DNA of 37,925 nt. Origin: Candidatus Methanoperedens nitratireducens (lineage in GTDB: Archaea; Halobacteriota; Methanosarcinia; Methanosarcinales; Methanoperedenaceae). Positions 21,899 to 30,147 of this stretch are shown piece by piece. The number at the start of each line of letters is the position of its first letter. The first letter of the stretch is position 1. The notes below the pieces were generated by a model. It did no database searches. It was not told the origin of the DNA and saw only the letters and a program-made list of their open reading frames with translations. Where the stretch lies: assembly GCA_020724545.1 (NCBI GenBank), contig DYGR01000028.1:1-37925 (forward strand), read 5' to 3'. A program made the position numbers and the translations under genes.

Positions 21899-23581
21899 AT
21901 GCGTGTTTTAATTATTGATGGATACGTGGATGAGCCTGCATGCTTTGGAGTGCCGCCCTATATTGCGCCTTATCCGAGGTACATAGCCGGGGCTCTGGTT
22001 GAGAGAGGGATAAAGCAAGAGGATATTACCTACCGCACTATAGACCAGATACGCCAGAGTAGAGAGAGGCTGAGAGTTGATCTCATCGTAATGGTTGCAG
22101 GTATGACAGTCCCCGGAAAATACCTGAGAGCTGCACCAATCAGCCAGAGGGAGATCAGGGAGCTGTCGCATCTTGAAGGGATAAAGATCATAGGCGGGCC
22201 TATCAGGCTGGGTTTTGGCGAAGAGGGCGGGACTTGCGCAGAAGAACTGGCAGTATCAGGGATCACACTTGCAAAAAAGGATATAGAGGCCTTTGTTTAT
22301 GATCTGCCGGGCGATGCAGACCCTGACAGTGCAGGGCACAGGATGAGGACAACATCCGAGATAGGAAGATGGGGAGTGAGAGGCGCTTTCATAATCAGGC
22401 AGCACCCTGACTACCCTTACGTGATGTGTGAGCTTGAGACATATCGCGGCTGCCCGCGCCATATACACTGCTCTTTCTGCACCGAGCCCTTCTATGGGCA
22501 GCCTGATTACCGCGAGATAAAGGACGTTATAAATGAGGCATCGGCCCTCTACTCCCATGGGGCGCGGTATTTCAGGATAGGAAGGCAGCCTGATCTGTTC
22601 ATGTACAGAACAAAAAATGGACGGCCTGATCCTGATGCAATTCTGGAGCTCTACAGGGGCATTCGAAGCGCAGCCCCTGAGCTTAAAGTGCTCCATATGG
22701 ATAACGCAAACCCCGTTACACTGGCAAGGTTCCCGGAGGAGTCACGCCAGATCGTAAAGACCATTGTAAAGTATCATACCTCCGGGGATGTGGCTGCGCT
22801 TGGCATGGAAAGTGCTGACCCTGCTGTGATCAGGGCAAACAACCTGAAAGCTATGCCTGATGAGGTCTTCGATGCCATAAAACTCCTAAATGAGGTGGGC
22901 GTAGCACGGGGGACAAGCGGTCTTCCTGAACTTTTGCCAGGGATAAATTTCGTTCACGGATTGAGAGGTGAGACTAAAAAGACCTTTGAACTCAACTTTC
23001 AGTTCCTGAAAAAAGTGCTTGACAGCGGTCTTGCGATACGCCGCGTGAATATCAGGCAGGTGATGACCTTTGCAGGTACGCCGATGCACGGTTATGAGGA
23101 GCTTGTAATAAAACACAAGGACCTGTTCCTGCGCTACAAGGAAAGAATCAGAAATGAGATCGATCTGCCGATGCTGCGCCGCATTGTACCGGTCGGGACT
23201 GTCCTTCGGGATGTGAGGACAGAGGTATTTGACAGGGTAACGTTCGGACGCCAGTTCGCAACATATCCCCTGCTGGTTGGAATCCCTGAGAAGCTTGAAT
23301 TGAACAGGTTCTATGACATAATGATAACAGATTATGGTCGCAGGTCTATAACAGGAATTCCTGTACCTGTGGATATAAACAGGGCGCCGCTGAAGATAAT
23401 AGAGCAGATACCGGGCGTGGGGAAAAAACAGGCAGGGAAGATAGTGATCGGGAGACCGTATAAGAGTAAAGAAGATATTGCCAAAAGAGCCGGGATTAAA
23501 AAAGAGCTGCTGGACTATATCGAAATACAACAAAACTATATACTTTCAAACTCAAAATGCATATTACATGTCACAGATTAA
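21899..23581 (+). CDS. Radical SAM protein with C-terminal helix-hairpin-helix
   Basis: The 560-residue protein belongs to the archaeal radical SAM group with a C-terminal HhH motif (COG1031-like). The N-terminal about 140 residues look like a B12-binding-type Rossmann region (VDLIVMVAGMTVPGKYL, IKIIGGPIRLGFGEEG). The cluster-binding cysteines Cys185, Cys191 and Cys194 occur in YRGCPRHIHCSFCTEP, that is C-x5-C-x2-C instead of the usual C-x3-C-x2-C. GMESADPAVIRANNLK is the later SAM-domain core. The C-terminus has IPGVGKKQAGKIVIGRPYKSKEDI, a classical HhH that suggests nucleic acid binding. RNA modification is therefore plausible, but the substrate is unknown. The stop overlaps the next gene by 14 bases. 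Confidence 0.88.
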   Translation: MRVLIIDGYVDEPACFGVPPYIAPYPRYIAGALVERGIKQEDITYRTIDQIRQSRERLRVDLIVMVAGMTVPGKYLRAAPISQREIRELSHLEGIKIIGGPIRLGFGEEGGTCAEELAVSGITLAKKDIEAFVYDLPGDADPDSAGHRMRTTSEIGRWGVRGAFIIRQHPDYPYVMCELETYRGCPRHIHCSFCTEPFYGQPDYREIKDVINEASALYSHGARYFRIGRQPDLFMYRTKNGRPDPDAILELYRGIRSAAPELKVLHMDNANPVTLARFPEESRQIVKTIVKYHTSGDVAALGMESADPAVIRANNLKAMPDEVFDAIKLLNEVGVARGTSGLPELLPGINFVHGLRGETKKTFELNFQFLKKVLDSGLAIRRVNIRQVMTFAGTPMHGYEELVIKHKDLFLRYKERIRNEIDLPMLRRIVPVGTVLRDVRTEVFDRVTFGRQFATYPLLVGIPEKLELNRFYDIMITDYGRRSITGIPVPVDINRAPLKIIEQIPGVGKKQAGKIVIGRPYKSKEDIAKRAGIKKELLDYIEIQQNYILSNSKCILHVTD

Positions 23582-24017
23582 AAACATCTATGCAACTATA
23601 ACCAACCATGTTCAAATGGTAGGATACAGGGAAATAGTGGAATTTCACGCAAAAGCCAGAGGGCTGGCAGGATTTGTTTTTAATGATGCAGATGGATCTG
23701 TTAAATTGATGGCAAGCGGGCCGATTGATGCCATAAATGATTTTCTTGAACAACTTAAAGCTCAACAGGCAGATACTGTAATAGAATCAATGGAGATTAA
23801 AGAGGATATTAAATTACCCTTACCTTTTGGCAGGGTTGTAATAGACGAGATGCGTGAGATTAGTGAAAGATTAGATAAAGGCAACAGGATACTGGGTGAA
23901 ATGAATATCAAGCTTGATACCCTTGATAAGCTTGATACTAAGCTTGATACCCTTGATGTAATCAGTAATAAGCTTGATACTCTGCCTGATAGAATCGCTG
24001 AAGCTTTGAGAAGATAA
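23568..24017 (+). CDS. Acylphosphatase-like domain with LDTL-repeat tail
   Basis: The start is ATG 23568 (MSQIKNIYATI); the longer frame upstream only overlaps the preceding gene. Residues about 1-70 form an acylphosphatase-like fold. HVQMVGYREIVEFHAKARGLAGFVFNDADGSV corresponds to the family's RVQGVGFR...G.V.N..DG.V, keeping the catalytic arginine and asparagine, while the usual GR of GRVQ is changed. Residues about 90-149 are helical and carry a short repeat (IKLDTLDKLDTKLDTLDVISNKLDTLPDRI), with a matching DNA repeat AAGCTTGATAC at about 23910, 23928, 23940 and 23969. The tail should form a coiled coil and may oligomerise the protein. A true phosphatase activity is possible but not assured. 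It is probably co-transcribed with the radical SAM gene. Confidence 0.8.
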   Translation: MSQIKNIYATITNHVQMVGYREIVEFHAKARGLAGFVFNDADGSVKLMASGPIDAINDFLEQLKAQQADTVIESMEIKEDIKLPLPFGRVVIDEMREISERLDKGNRILGEMNIKLDTLDKLDTKLDTLDVISNKLDTLPDRIAEALRR

Positions 24018-24147
24018 GACCGATCAATCAATGCCTTAACAGACCCGGTTGATCCGATAATTTATGAAATCGGGCGCAGTAATTTGGTCACGTGCGGTTT
24101 ATCTATTGGCGACTGGAAACTCCCGGCGCCTGAGAATTCATGCCAGA

Positions 24148-24286
24148 TTACATGTGGTCTGCTTGTGCCTGAACCACCAGGCTTTCCTTTGCCTTGACCA
24201 TCCTGACAACTGCACTGTTATATGGTGTCTCTATACCGTGCTCTGCGCCCATCCTCACTATCGCCCCGTTAATCAAATAGATGACG
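24148..24286 (-). pseudogene. panE: Ketopantoate reductase (PanE) C-terminal remnant
   Basis: The minus strand reads NVIYLINGAIVRMGAEHGIETPYNSAVV and ends RMVKAKESLVVQAQADHM with a TAA at 24148-24150. This matches the C-terminal helix of 2-dehydropantoate 2-reductases (E.DYLNGAIVRLGREHGIPTPVN). A TAA codon precedes it, and no Rossmann domain is seen further upstream, where the cca gene begins. About 46 codons remain of a gene of about 300. The plus-strand open frame over the same bases is only its shadow. Confidence 0.72.
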
Positions 24287-24316
24287 TTTTAGCCAAAGAT
24301 TGACATTAATAGAACC

Positions 24317-25669
24317 ATGAACAACATTAACAGCATCTGCGCCTCAGTCCTTTCGCGGATTAAACCCGGTGATTCAGAAAAAACCAGGCTTGCTGCTCTT
24401 GCGCACAGCATAATCAACAGGATTAATGCCATCGGTAAAGAAGAAGGGCTGCCTGTAAGCGGCAAACTGGTGGGATCATCAGCACGCGGGACATGGCTAT
24501 CAGGAGAGCATGACCTTGATATCTTTATCATGTTCCCGCCCGACGTATCGCGGGAATATCTTGAGGAGAAAGGGCTGTATGTTGCACGGAAGATAGCGGA
24601 GGGGGCGCAAAGTTATGAGGAGAGATATGCAGAGCACCCGTATATCAATGCAATCTTCGATGGTTTTGAAGTTGATCTTGTCCCTGCCTTCAGTGTACCG
24701 AGCGCGGCTGCTATAAGATCTGCGGTGGACAGAACACCGTTTCATAACGATTATGTTATATCCAGGATAAAAGGACTTGAGGATGAAGTACTGCTGCTAA
24801 AACAGTTCATGAGAGGCACCGGTGTTTATGGCTCCGAGTTGAAGACGCACGGTTTCTCAGGCTATCTTGTGGAACTGCTGATCATCCATTACGGCTCGTT
24901 CATAGAGGTACTCAGGGCAGCATGTAACTGGAAATACGGCATAACCATTGATCTGGAAAAACATGCCAGCGTGGCTCATAAGGATCCTCTTGTCGTGATC
25001 GATCCCACAGACCCGGCGCGGAATGTAGCAGCAGCACTATCCCTTGATAATATGTGCATCTTTATCGATAGGGCCTGCGCGTTCATGAAAAACCCTTCTG
25101 AGGCGTTCTTCAGCATGCAGGTCCCGGAACCTCTTGATGATGCTGGTTTCAAGAATACCCTGCGTGCAAGGGGGACTTCGTTAATAGCAATAGATTTCAG
25201 GACTCCTGATGTTGTCGATGATGTGCTGTTCCCGCAGCTTCATAAAATGGAGGAATCAGTCCATGAGATGCTGGAGAGGTACGATTTCCGTGTATATAAC
25301 AGCAGCATCTGGGCTGATGAGAGAGCAGTTATCCTATTTGAGCTTGAATACGCACAGCTTCCCGATGTCAAAAAACACACAGGCCCCTATGTGTGGTCAG
25401 GAGAACATGCCCTTGCGTTCAAATCCAAGTACAGGGAATCGAATACCTTCTCCAGTATATACATCAGGGATGGGAAATATATGGTTGAGATTCAAAAAAA
25501 ATATACCAGGGCAAAGAGACTTATTGAATCAGAGATCACAAAATGCGGCCTTGGAAAGCATGTGGCTTTGAGTATCAAAGAGGGGTACCGTGTCCTGGAG
25601 AATGATGAGATCTTAGATATCAGGGATGAGGATTTCAGAAGGTCTCTCAGGAAATTTTTCGAAAAATAG
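24317..25669 (+). CDS. cca: tRNA CCA-adding enzyme, archaeal class I
   Basis: The enzyme adds or repairs the 3' CCA of tRNA using CTP and ATP without a template. The nucleotidyltransferase head holds GSSARGTWLSGEHDLDIFI with Asp66 and Asp68, and the third carboxylate is Asp120 in GFEVDLVPAF. LKQFMRGTGVYGSELKTHGFSGYLVELLI is the palm/neck signature of the archaeal enzyme. The 450 residues match the class I family. The gene stands alone on the plus strand between a panE remnant and the lipoprotein gene, 20 bases away. Confidence 0.95.
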   Translation: MNNINSICASVLSRIKPGDSEKTRLAALAHSIINRINAIGKEEGLPVSGKLVGSSARGTWLSGEHDLDIFIMFPPDVSREYLEEKGLYVARKIAEGAQSYEERYAEHPYINAIFDGFEVDLVPAFSVPSAAAIRSAVDRTPFHNDYVISRIKGLEDEVLLLKQFMRGTGVYGSELKTHGFSGYLVELLIIHYGSFIEVLRAACNWKYGITIDLEKHASVAHKDPLVVIDPTDPARNVAAALSLDNMCIFIDRACAFMKNPSEAFFSMQVPEPLDDAGFKNTLRARGTSLIAIDFRTPDVVDDVLFPQLHKMEESVHEMLERYDFRVYNSSIWADERAVILFELEYAQLPDVKKHTGPYVWSGEHALAFKSKYRESNTFSSIYIRDGKYMVEIQKKYTRAKRLIESEITKCGLGKHVALSIKEGYRVLENDEILDIRDEDFRRSLRKFFEK

Positions 25670-25689
25670 AAAAGTACCCAGGCGAAATC

Positions 25690-26295
25690 ATGATTATGAA
25701 ATACATACCGATCATCCTTATGTTCTTTTTTTTCGCATCTCCTGGATGCCTTGGCTCAAGTAAAGAGATTACACCTTCAGAATTGATGCTGAATCCCGGG
25801 GCATATGATGGTAAGAAGATATGCATTAGTGGAGTGGTTGAGGACGGCAGCATCTCTGGCATACTGATAGGAAAAAGCGAAAGCTTTACAGGTGATTATA
25901 AGAACTGGACTCTCACATCTGTATGCGGTATATATAGTACAGGCAGAATAGATGCCGATTCTATAGATCCGATTCTGTCGATCTTGACAGAGAAAGATAC
26001 TTACAGCTCAAACGAGAGCCTGAAGGTACACATAGACTTTATCTCACAAGAGAATACGCAGGCGCAGGTGAAGGTATCGGGAATAAGAAACGCATTTGAC
26101 CGGGCATTAATAGACGAAACAAGGGAAGTCAGTATAAAAAAGGGAAGCAACGGGTTTGATTTTGAGTTCACGACCCCATCATGTGAGGAGTGCTCTGCCC
26201 TGGCGCCGGGCGAATACACTATCAATGCTACGGTGAATACCAACGGCAAAACCTTTGAAACATACAGGAGAATAACACTCAAGAGCGAGAAATGA
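25690..26295 (+). CDS. Predicted surface lipoprotein with CxxC
   Basis: An N-terminal hydrophobic signal (MIMKYIPIILMFFFFASPGCLGSS) ends in a lipobox-like SPGC, so Cys20 may carry a lipid anchor. Residues about 27-75 (ITPSELMLNPGAYDGKKICISGVVEDG) resemble the small OB-fold domains of archaeal exported proteins. The C-terminal half looks like an immunoglobulin-type beta domain and contains CEEC (about 168-171) in TTPSCEECSALAPGEYTI, a possible redox or metal pair. The stop overlaps the start of the thioredoxin-CcdA gene (ATGA), which supports a link to extracytoplasmic thiol chemistry. The function is not known; a heme or metal chaperone is one possibility. Confidence 0.68.
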   Translation: MIMKYIPIILMFFFFASPGCLGSSKEITPSELMLNPGAYDGKKICISGVVEDGSISGILIGKSESFTGDYKNWTLTSVCGIYSTGRIDADSIDPILSILTEKDTYSSNESLKVHIDFISQENTQAQVKVSGIRNAFDRALIDETREVSIKKGSNGFDFEFTTPSCEECSALAPGEYTINATVNTNGKTFETYRRITLKSEK

Positions 26296-27341
26296 GGAAA
26301 ATATTTGCTGTATTCTTTCTTGTAATACTTATATCTTTGATCTCCAGTGCCCAGATCGAGAGAGTGAGCGTAGAGTACTTCTATGACCCGGCATGTAAGA
26401 TATGCGAGAAAGCATCCCCGATCATTGACAGTGTAGTGAATTCCTACGGGGACAGGGTAAGCTTTGCAAAATATGATATCCATACTGATGAAGGGCTCAA
26501 GCTGGCTAAAAAATATCAGATTCCAGGTGTGCCTTCTTTTGTCATCAATAAAGACAGAGATAGGATTATTTACGAGAAAGATACAGCAAAGCTTGAGACT
26601 ATTTTAAGAGAGGCGATTGATAGCCAGGCTGCATCAACCGCCTCCAGTGCAACAGCAAGACCGGTCGTTCTCTCTGTGCCCTCGGTTCTTGTTGTTGGCC
26701 TCCTTGCAGGATTTAACCCGTGCCTTCTTGCCGTACTTGCCTTTATAGCATCCATCACGCTTGCGACCACAGGTAAAAAACGTAACGTCCTCCTGATCGT
26801 CCTGATGTTCAGCCTCGGTATTTTCGTGACATATTTAATCGTGGGAATAGGTCTTATCAGGGTATTTGAGCAGTCGGCAGTATTGCAGACCACTATCAGG
26901 GATTTCCTTGTAGTTCTGATAGGTCTTCTCGGGCTCTGGCATGTGTACGATGCCTATCATCTGCGCAGGAATGCGGAGTCATCCTTCCATACCCCGAAAG
27001 CCTTCATCCGCCTGACAGAGAGCGTGACAGAGAAGGTGAGCCTTCCAGCATCATTCTTCATCGGAGCACTGTTCTCACTCATAAAAGCCCCGTGCGTGGG
27101 CGCAGTCTATCTCGTTATTCTTGATATGGTGAGGAGTGGAGAGAGCGCCGGGATACTGTATCTTGCAGCCTATAATTTTGGCGTGGTGCTCCCCGTGCTT
27201 ATCCTGGGCGCAGCGATTGCATTTGGTCTGAGCCCTGAGAAAGTGGAGAGCTTCAGGAAAGAGAGAAGGTCTGCAATACGTCTGGTTACAGGGGCGGCAC
27301 TGATTGTAATTGCGGTGCTGATGTATGGGGGGATTATCTGA
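26292..27341 (+). CDS. Thioredoxin-CcdA fusion, thiol-disulfide electron carrier
   Basis: The protein has a signal/anchor segment (1-20), a thioredoxin-like domain with C35-KI-C38 (EYFYDPACKICEKASPII) and cis-proline GVPSFVI. A CcdA/DsbD-type membrane domain with six helices follows (about 128-349), with Cys144 in FNPCLLAVLAF and Cys268 in IKAPCVGAVY, the pair that passes electrons across the membrane. Fusing the external thioredoxin to CcdA in one chain lets it reduce substrates outside the cell directly. In archaea with c-type cytochromes, CcdA keeps apocytochrome CxxCH thiols reduced, and the heme genes nearby fit that role. It is translated with the preceding lipoprotein. Confidence 0.9.
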   Translation: MRKIFAVFFLVILISLISSAQIERVSVEYFYDPACKICEKASPIIDSVVNSYGDRVSFAKYDIHTDEGLKLAKKYQIPGVPSFVINKDRDRIIYEKDTAKLETILREAIDSQAASTASSATARPVVLSVPSVLVVGLLAGFNPCLLAVLAFIASITLATTGKKRNVLLIVLMFSLGIFVTYLIVGIGLIRVFEQSAVLQTTIRDFLVVLIGLLGLWHVYDAYHLRRNAESSFHTPKAFIRLTESVTEKVSLPASFFIGALFSLIKAPCVGAVYLVILDMVRSGESAGILYLAAYNFGVVLPVLILGAAIAFGLSPEKVESFRKERRSAIRLVTGAALIVIAVLMYGGII

Positions 27342-27375
27342 TCCTTATATGCAACCGGTTGATATTATGTTAAAT

Positions 27376-27425
27376 CCGCCTTCAGCGGCGCATCCCCAGG
27401 GGTCTGGGGTCGCAACCCCAGCGCC
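27376..27425. terminator. Nested hairpins between convergent redox genes
   Basis: CCGC-CTTCA-GCGG is followed by CTGGGGT-CGCA-ACCCCAG, the latter enclosed by GGCGC/GCGCC. The set lies between the plus-strand CcdA gene and the minus-strand DsbA-like gene and could serve as a bidirectional terminator. No long T-run follows, and the make-up also resembles a dispersed palindromic element. Confidence 0.5.
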
Positions 27426-27501
27426 ATAAAGCTAATGTTGACCGAAAGTGTTAATAGTACGCTCATCTGCAGTTAATTGTTCAGAATGACTGAGTTACAG
27501 A

Positions 27502-28152
27502 TTAACTCAGCAGTGAACCGATAACCGCATCCAGGTTTGCTATGGAAGGTTTTACATCAAGATTTCCGTTAATAATAACCGTGGGAGTACCCTGCACACC
27601 GTATTTATCCCTAAGTTCAAGGTTTGACCGGGCAGCTTCTCTAGCGTCATTGTTCTCAAGCTTTGTATTGAAGTCAGCACCAAGCCCTATACTTGCTGCT
27701 GTATCCTCAAGAACTGTTATACTGGACATATCCTTTCTATCTTCATTCACGGCCCTGAACAGGGCATCACGCATTTCCTCACCCTTCCCCATCTGCTCGG
27801 CAATGATATAGGCCTCTATGCTCTTTGTGGACTGCCCGGGCCATACGACTGGAACATATGTAACCTGTATTTTATCGCCGTATTTTTCCAGGATCTGTGG
27901 CATATCCCTATCAAGATCATAACAGTGAGGACAGTCGAATTTCAGGAACTCAATGATCTTGACCTTGCCAGGCTCATATGTAGTCGGCATATTGAGTTTA
28001 ACATACTCCCCGGCAGTCGGAAGTTTCTCCTGAGACTCCCCTGGCGCAGGGAAATATACAAGCAGCGCTGCAATTAAAAGCACCCCCAACCCTGCATATA
28101 CCAGACCCGCGTTAGATTTTTTCTCACGGAGCTTCTGCTTCTTTTTTGCCAT
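27502..28152 (-). CDS. Membrane-anchored DsbA-like thioredoxin-fold protein
   Basis: After a lysine/arginine-rich start (MAKKKQKLREKKSN), one hydrophobic helix (about 16-35) anchors the protein with its C-terminal domain outside. FLKFDCPHCYDLDRDMPQILEKYGD holds the C74-PH-C77 active site typical of DsbA/DsbG-type oxidoreductases. VQGTPTVIINGNLD supplies the cis-proline loop, with a helical insert between. The 216 residues fit. It is convergent with the thioredoxin-CcdA gene and would be the oxidising or isomerising partner to that reducing pathway. Which direction it works in cannot be read from CPHC alone. Confidence 0.88.
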   Translation of the reverse strand: MAKKKQKLREKKSNAGLVYAGLGVLLIAALLVYFPAPGESQEKLPTAGEYVKLNMPTTYEPGKVKIIEFLKFDCPHCYDLDRDMPQILEKYGDKIQVTYVPVVWPGQSTKSIEAYIIAEQMGKGEEMRDALFRAVNEDRKDMSSITVLEDTAASIGLGADFNTKLENNDAREAARSNLELRDKYGVQGTPTVIINGNLDVKPSIANLDAVIGSLLS

Positions 28153-28197
28153 TATCTGGTCTATTGGGTTTGTCTGTTATAACCATTTCGTTTTTTT

Positions 28198-28452
28198 TCA
28201 GGAAGAAGCGATGTACTGTACAGTATTGCCTGGAATAACATAATCTCTAATCTGGCCAAGGGGCCTGTTTATACGGTCATCAGCCTGGCCAGGAGGCCTG
28301 CTTGTACGATTATCAGCCTGGCCCAGTTTATCCATGGCTGTATCATCTGCGATTAGTTGCTGTTCGGCAGAAAGAGAAGACAATGCCTGGCCTGCTACCG
28401 CCATAACCCCCCCTATAATAAATACCGCCAGAACAATGCTTGATCTATTCAT
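28198..28452 (-). CDS. Small secreted repeat protein, unknown
   Basis: The start is ATG 28452 (MNRSSIVLAVF), which has a strong GGGGGAG ribosome-binding site; the longer frame is not supported. A signal peptide (about 1-22, ending AVAGQA) is followed by about 60 residues. These include two tandem 11-residue units, ADNRTSRPPGQ and ADDRINRPLGQ, plus a partial third, encoded by 33-bp DNA repeats at 28252-28317. There are no cysteines. It lies 45 bases after the DsbA-like start and may share its transcription direction and region, but its own upstream sequence looks like a gene start. The function is unknown. Confidence 0.6.
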   Translation of the reverse strand: MNRSSIVLAVFIIGGVMAVAGQALSSLSAEQQLIADDTAMDKLGQADNRTSRPPGQADDRINRPLGQIRDYVIPGNTVQYIASS

Positions 28453-28538
28453 ACTATCTCCCCCATTCGACTTAAAATCCACTAAGTTTGAATTGGTTCT
28501 TATAGCCTTAAGCTTTACTGGCAGTATAAGCCCTGCAT

Positions 28539-28994
28539 CTATTTAATATTGAACTTCACACCGATCTTAAACAATCTTTTCGTTGGCAGATTGATAACTT
28601 CAAATCCTGTTTTCTCCGTGATTTCCCTCAGTATCTCCTGCAATCGTTCTTCACTCTCAGCAGATAGCGTGAACCAGATATTATAATTCGCAGGACGAAG
28701 ATAGTTATGTGATACCTCATCATATTGATTTATGATACCTGCAACCTCATCCACCCGCTCCTCCGGCACCTTCATCGCCACAAGCGTACTTGTGCCTCCT
28801 GTTTTCTTGGTGCTGATTATAGGACCGATGCGCCTGATAGCCACATCCCTGCGCAGTCTTTTGATGCGCCTGATCACCTCATCCTCCTCTATGCCAAGCG
28901 CCTCACCCAACTGCTCAAACGGCCTGTGCACGAGTGGAAAATCAAGCTGGATCGCATTTAATATCTTTTTATCAATATCATCCAGGAATATCAT
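28539..28994 (-). CDS. Siroheme decarboxylase subunit (AhbA/AhbB family)
   Basis: This Lrp/AsnC-like protein of 151 residues has an N-terminal winged helix ([44 protein letters not shown]). A C-terminal ferredoxin-like domain follows, with [25 protein letters not shown] and [17 protein letters not shown]. The HNY motif and the RRIGP block are typical of AhbA/AhbB, which decarboxylate siroheme to 12,18-didecarboxysiroheme in the alternative heme pathway. The gene overlaps ahbD by 4 bases. AhbA and AhbB normally form a heterodimer and only one subunit gene is here, so the partner lies elsewhere. I cannot say which of the two it is. Confidence 0.87.
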   Translation of the reverse strand: MIFLDDIDKKILNAIQLDFPLVHRPFEQLGEALGIEEDEVIRRIKRLRRDVAIRRIGPIISTKKTGGTSTLVAMKVPEERVDEVAGIINQYDEVSHNYLRPANYNIWFTLSAESEERLQEILREITEKTGFEVINLPTKRLFKIGVKFNIK

Positions 28995-30055
28995 GCTCTC
29001 ACCGGCACATAGACACAGTACGGCTCTTCATCAAGATAATCTCCTGTCGCTGCATAGGCGCGCGCCCTGCATCCCCCGCATACCATGCGGTACTCACAGA
29101 TACCGCACTTGCCTTTGAGCTTTGCAGGATCACGCAGGTCATTGAACACCTCTGATCCTTCCCATATCATCTTGAATGGTTGCTTCAGTATATTGCCCGC
29201 AAGTGCAGGCAGGTATCCGCATGGATAAACATCTCCCCTGCTTGAGACAAAACAGAACCCTGAGCCTCCAAGGCATCCTTTTGTCATGGCCTCAAGCCCG
29301 TGCGTCTCTTTTGTTATCCTGATCCCCTCGGCCTTTGCACGCTGGCGCATGATCCTGAAGTAATGCGGTGCGCATGTTGCTTTTAATTGAATCCCTGGAT
29401 CCTTGCTCTTATCATAGAACCAGTTAAGCACGCGTTCATACTCATCAGGAGGTATCTCTTCATGTTCGATATCCTCTCCCCTGCCTGTTGGGACAAGCAG
29501 GAATATATGAAGCGCAGAGGCTCCTAAATCAAGGGCAAGGTCGTATATACCGGGGATTTCATCAAGGTTTCTTTTTGTAATCGTGGTATTGATCTGGAAG
29601 CTCATCCCCTCTTTTTTGAGAATATCGATCCCGCGCAGCGCAGCATCGAATGCATCTGGCTCTCCCCTGAAGGTATCATGGGTCTTAGCAGTTGCGCCGT
29701 CGATACTTATGCTGGTTCTCTGGATGCCTGCATCTTTTAACCTTTGGACAATATCAGGTGTCAGAAGCGTCCCGTTGGTTGCAAGCACAACCCTGAGACC
29801 CTGCCCTGAGGCGTATCTTGCGATATCGTACACATCAGGTCTGAGAAGGGGCTCGCCTCCTGTGAGGATTATAATCGGTCTGTACTCTACCAGTTCATCC
29901 ACAAACTGCATTGCCTGTGCGGTAGATAGCTCATCCGGTGCTGGATCTTTAATTGCAGATGCCCTGCAGTGGATACATGCAAGATTACATGCGTTTGTAA
30001 GCTCCCACGCAACTAGCCTTGGAGGTTTTATTTTATTCTCTGTCAATAGAATCAC
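28991..30055 (-). CDS. ahbD: Heme b synthase AhbD (radical SAM/SPASM)
   Basis: AhbD turns iron-coproporphyrin III into heme b by oxidative decarboxylation of two propionates. Cys23, Cys27 and Cys30 ([12 protein letters not shown]) bind the SAM cluster, and [10 protein letters not shown] is the SAM-contact motif. The C-terminal SPASM-type region has [16 protein letters not shown], then [31 protein letters not shown], the signature of the Ahb enzymes. The N-terminus ([17 protein letters not shown]) favours AhbD over AhbC, and 354 residues fit. The start appears to be GTG 30055. The gene is the first of two with the siroheme decarboxylase. It implies that the cell makes heme, hence cytochromes. 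A related peptide-modifying SPASM enzyme is the alternative. Confidence 0.85.
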   Translation of the reverse strand: MILLTENKIKPPRLVAWELTNACNLACIHCRASAIKDPAPDELSTAQAMQFVDELVEYRPIIILTGGEPLLRPDVYDIARYASGQGLRVVLATNGTLLTPDIVQRLKDAGIQRTSISIDGATAKTHDTFRGEPDAFDAALRGIDILKKEGMSFQINTTITKRNLDEIPGIYDLALDLGASALHIFLLVPTGRGEDIEHEEIPPDEYERVLNWFYDKSKDPGIQLKATCAPHYFRIMRQRAKAEGIRITKETHGLEAMTKGCLGGSGFCFVSSRGDVYPCGYLPALAGNILKQPFKMIWEGSEVFNDLRDPAKLKGKCGICEYRMVCGGCRARAYAATGDYLDEEPYCVYVPVRA

Positions 30056-30067
30056 GCATTATCCCTG

Positions 30068-30080
30068 AGGTTAATAACCT
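30068..30080. promoter_or_regulatory. 13-bp palindrome just upstream of ahbD
   Basis: AGGTTA and TAACCT flank a single A, 13 bases before the GTG start of ahbD. The position, in the leader or at the transcription start, suits an operator. Its small size makes chance occurrence possible. Confidence 0.3.
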
Positions 30081-30147
30081 TTTGGGAATAAGCGATGAGT
30101 TTTCAAAACATTTATTGTCTTCTAATCAAATTTGAACTGATCTTACA

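Noticed and set aside
23478..23567. Longer start for the acylphosphatase-like protein
   Set aside because: The extra 30 residues only translate the C-terminal coding DNA of the radical SAM gene in another frame; the domain begins properly at ATG 23568.
24064..24303. Plus-strand frame of 79 codons before cca
   Set aside because: The opposite strand encodes a recognisable PanE C-terminus; the plus-strand frame is its shadow.
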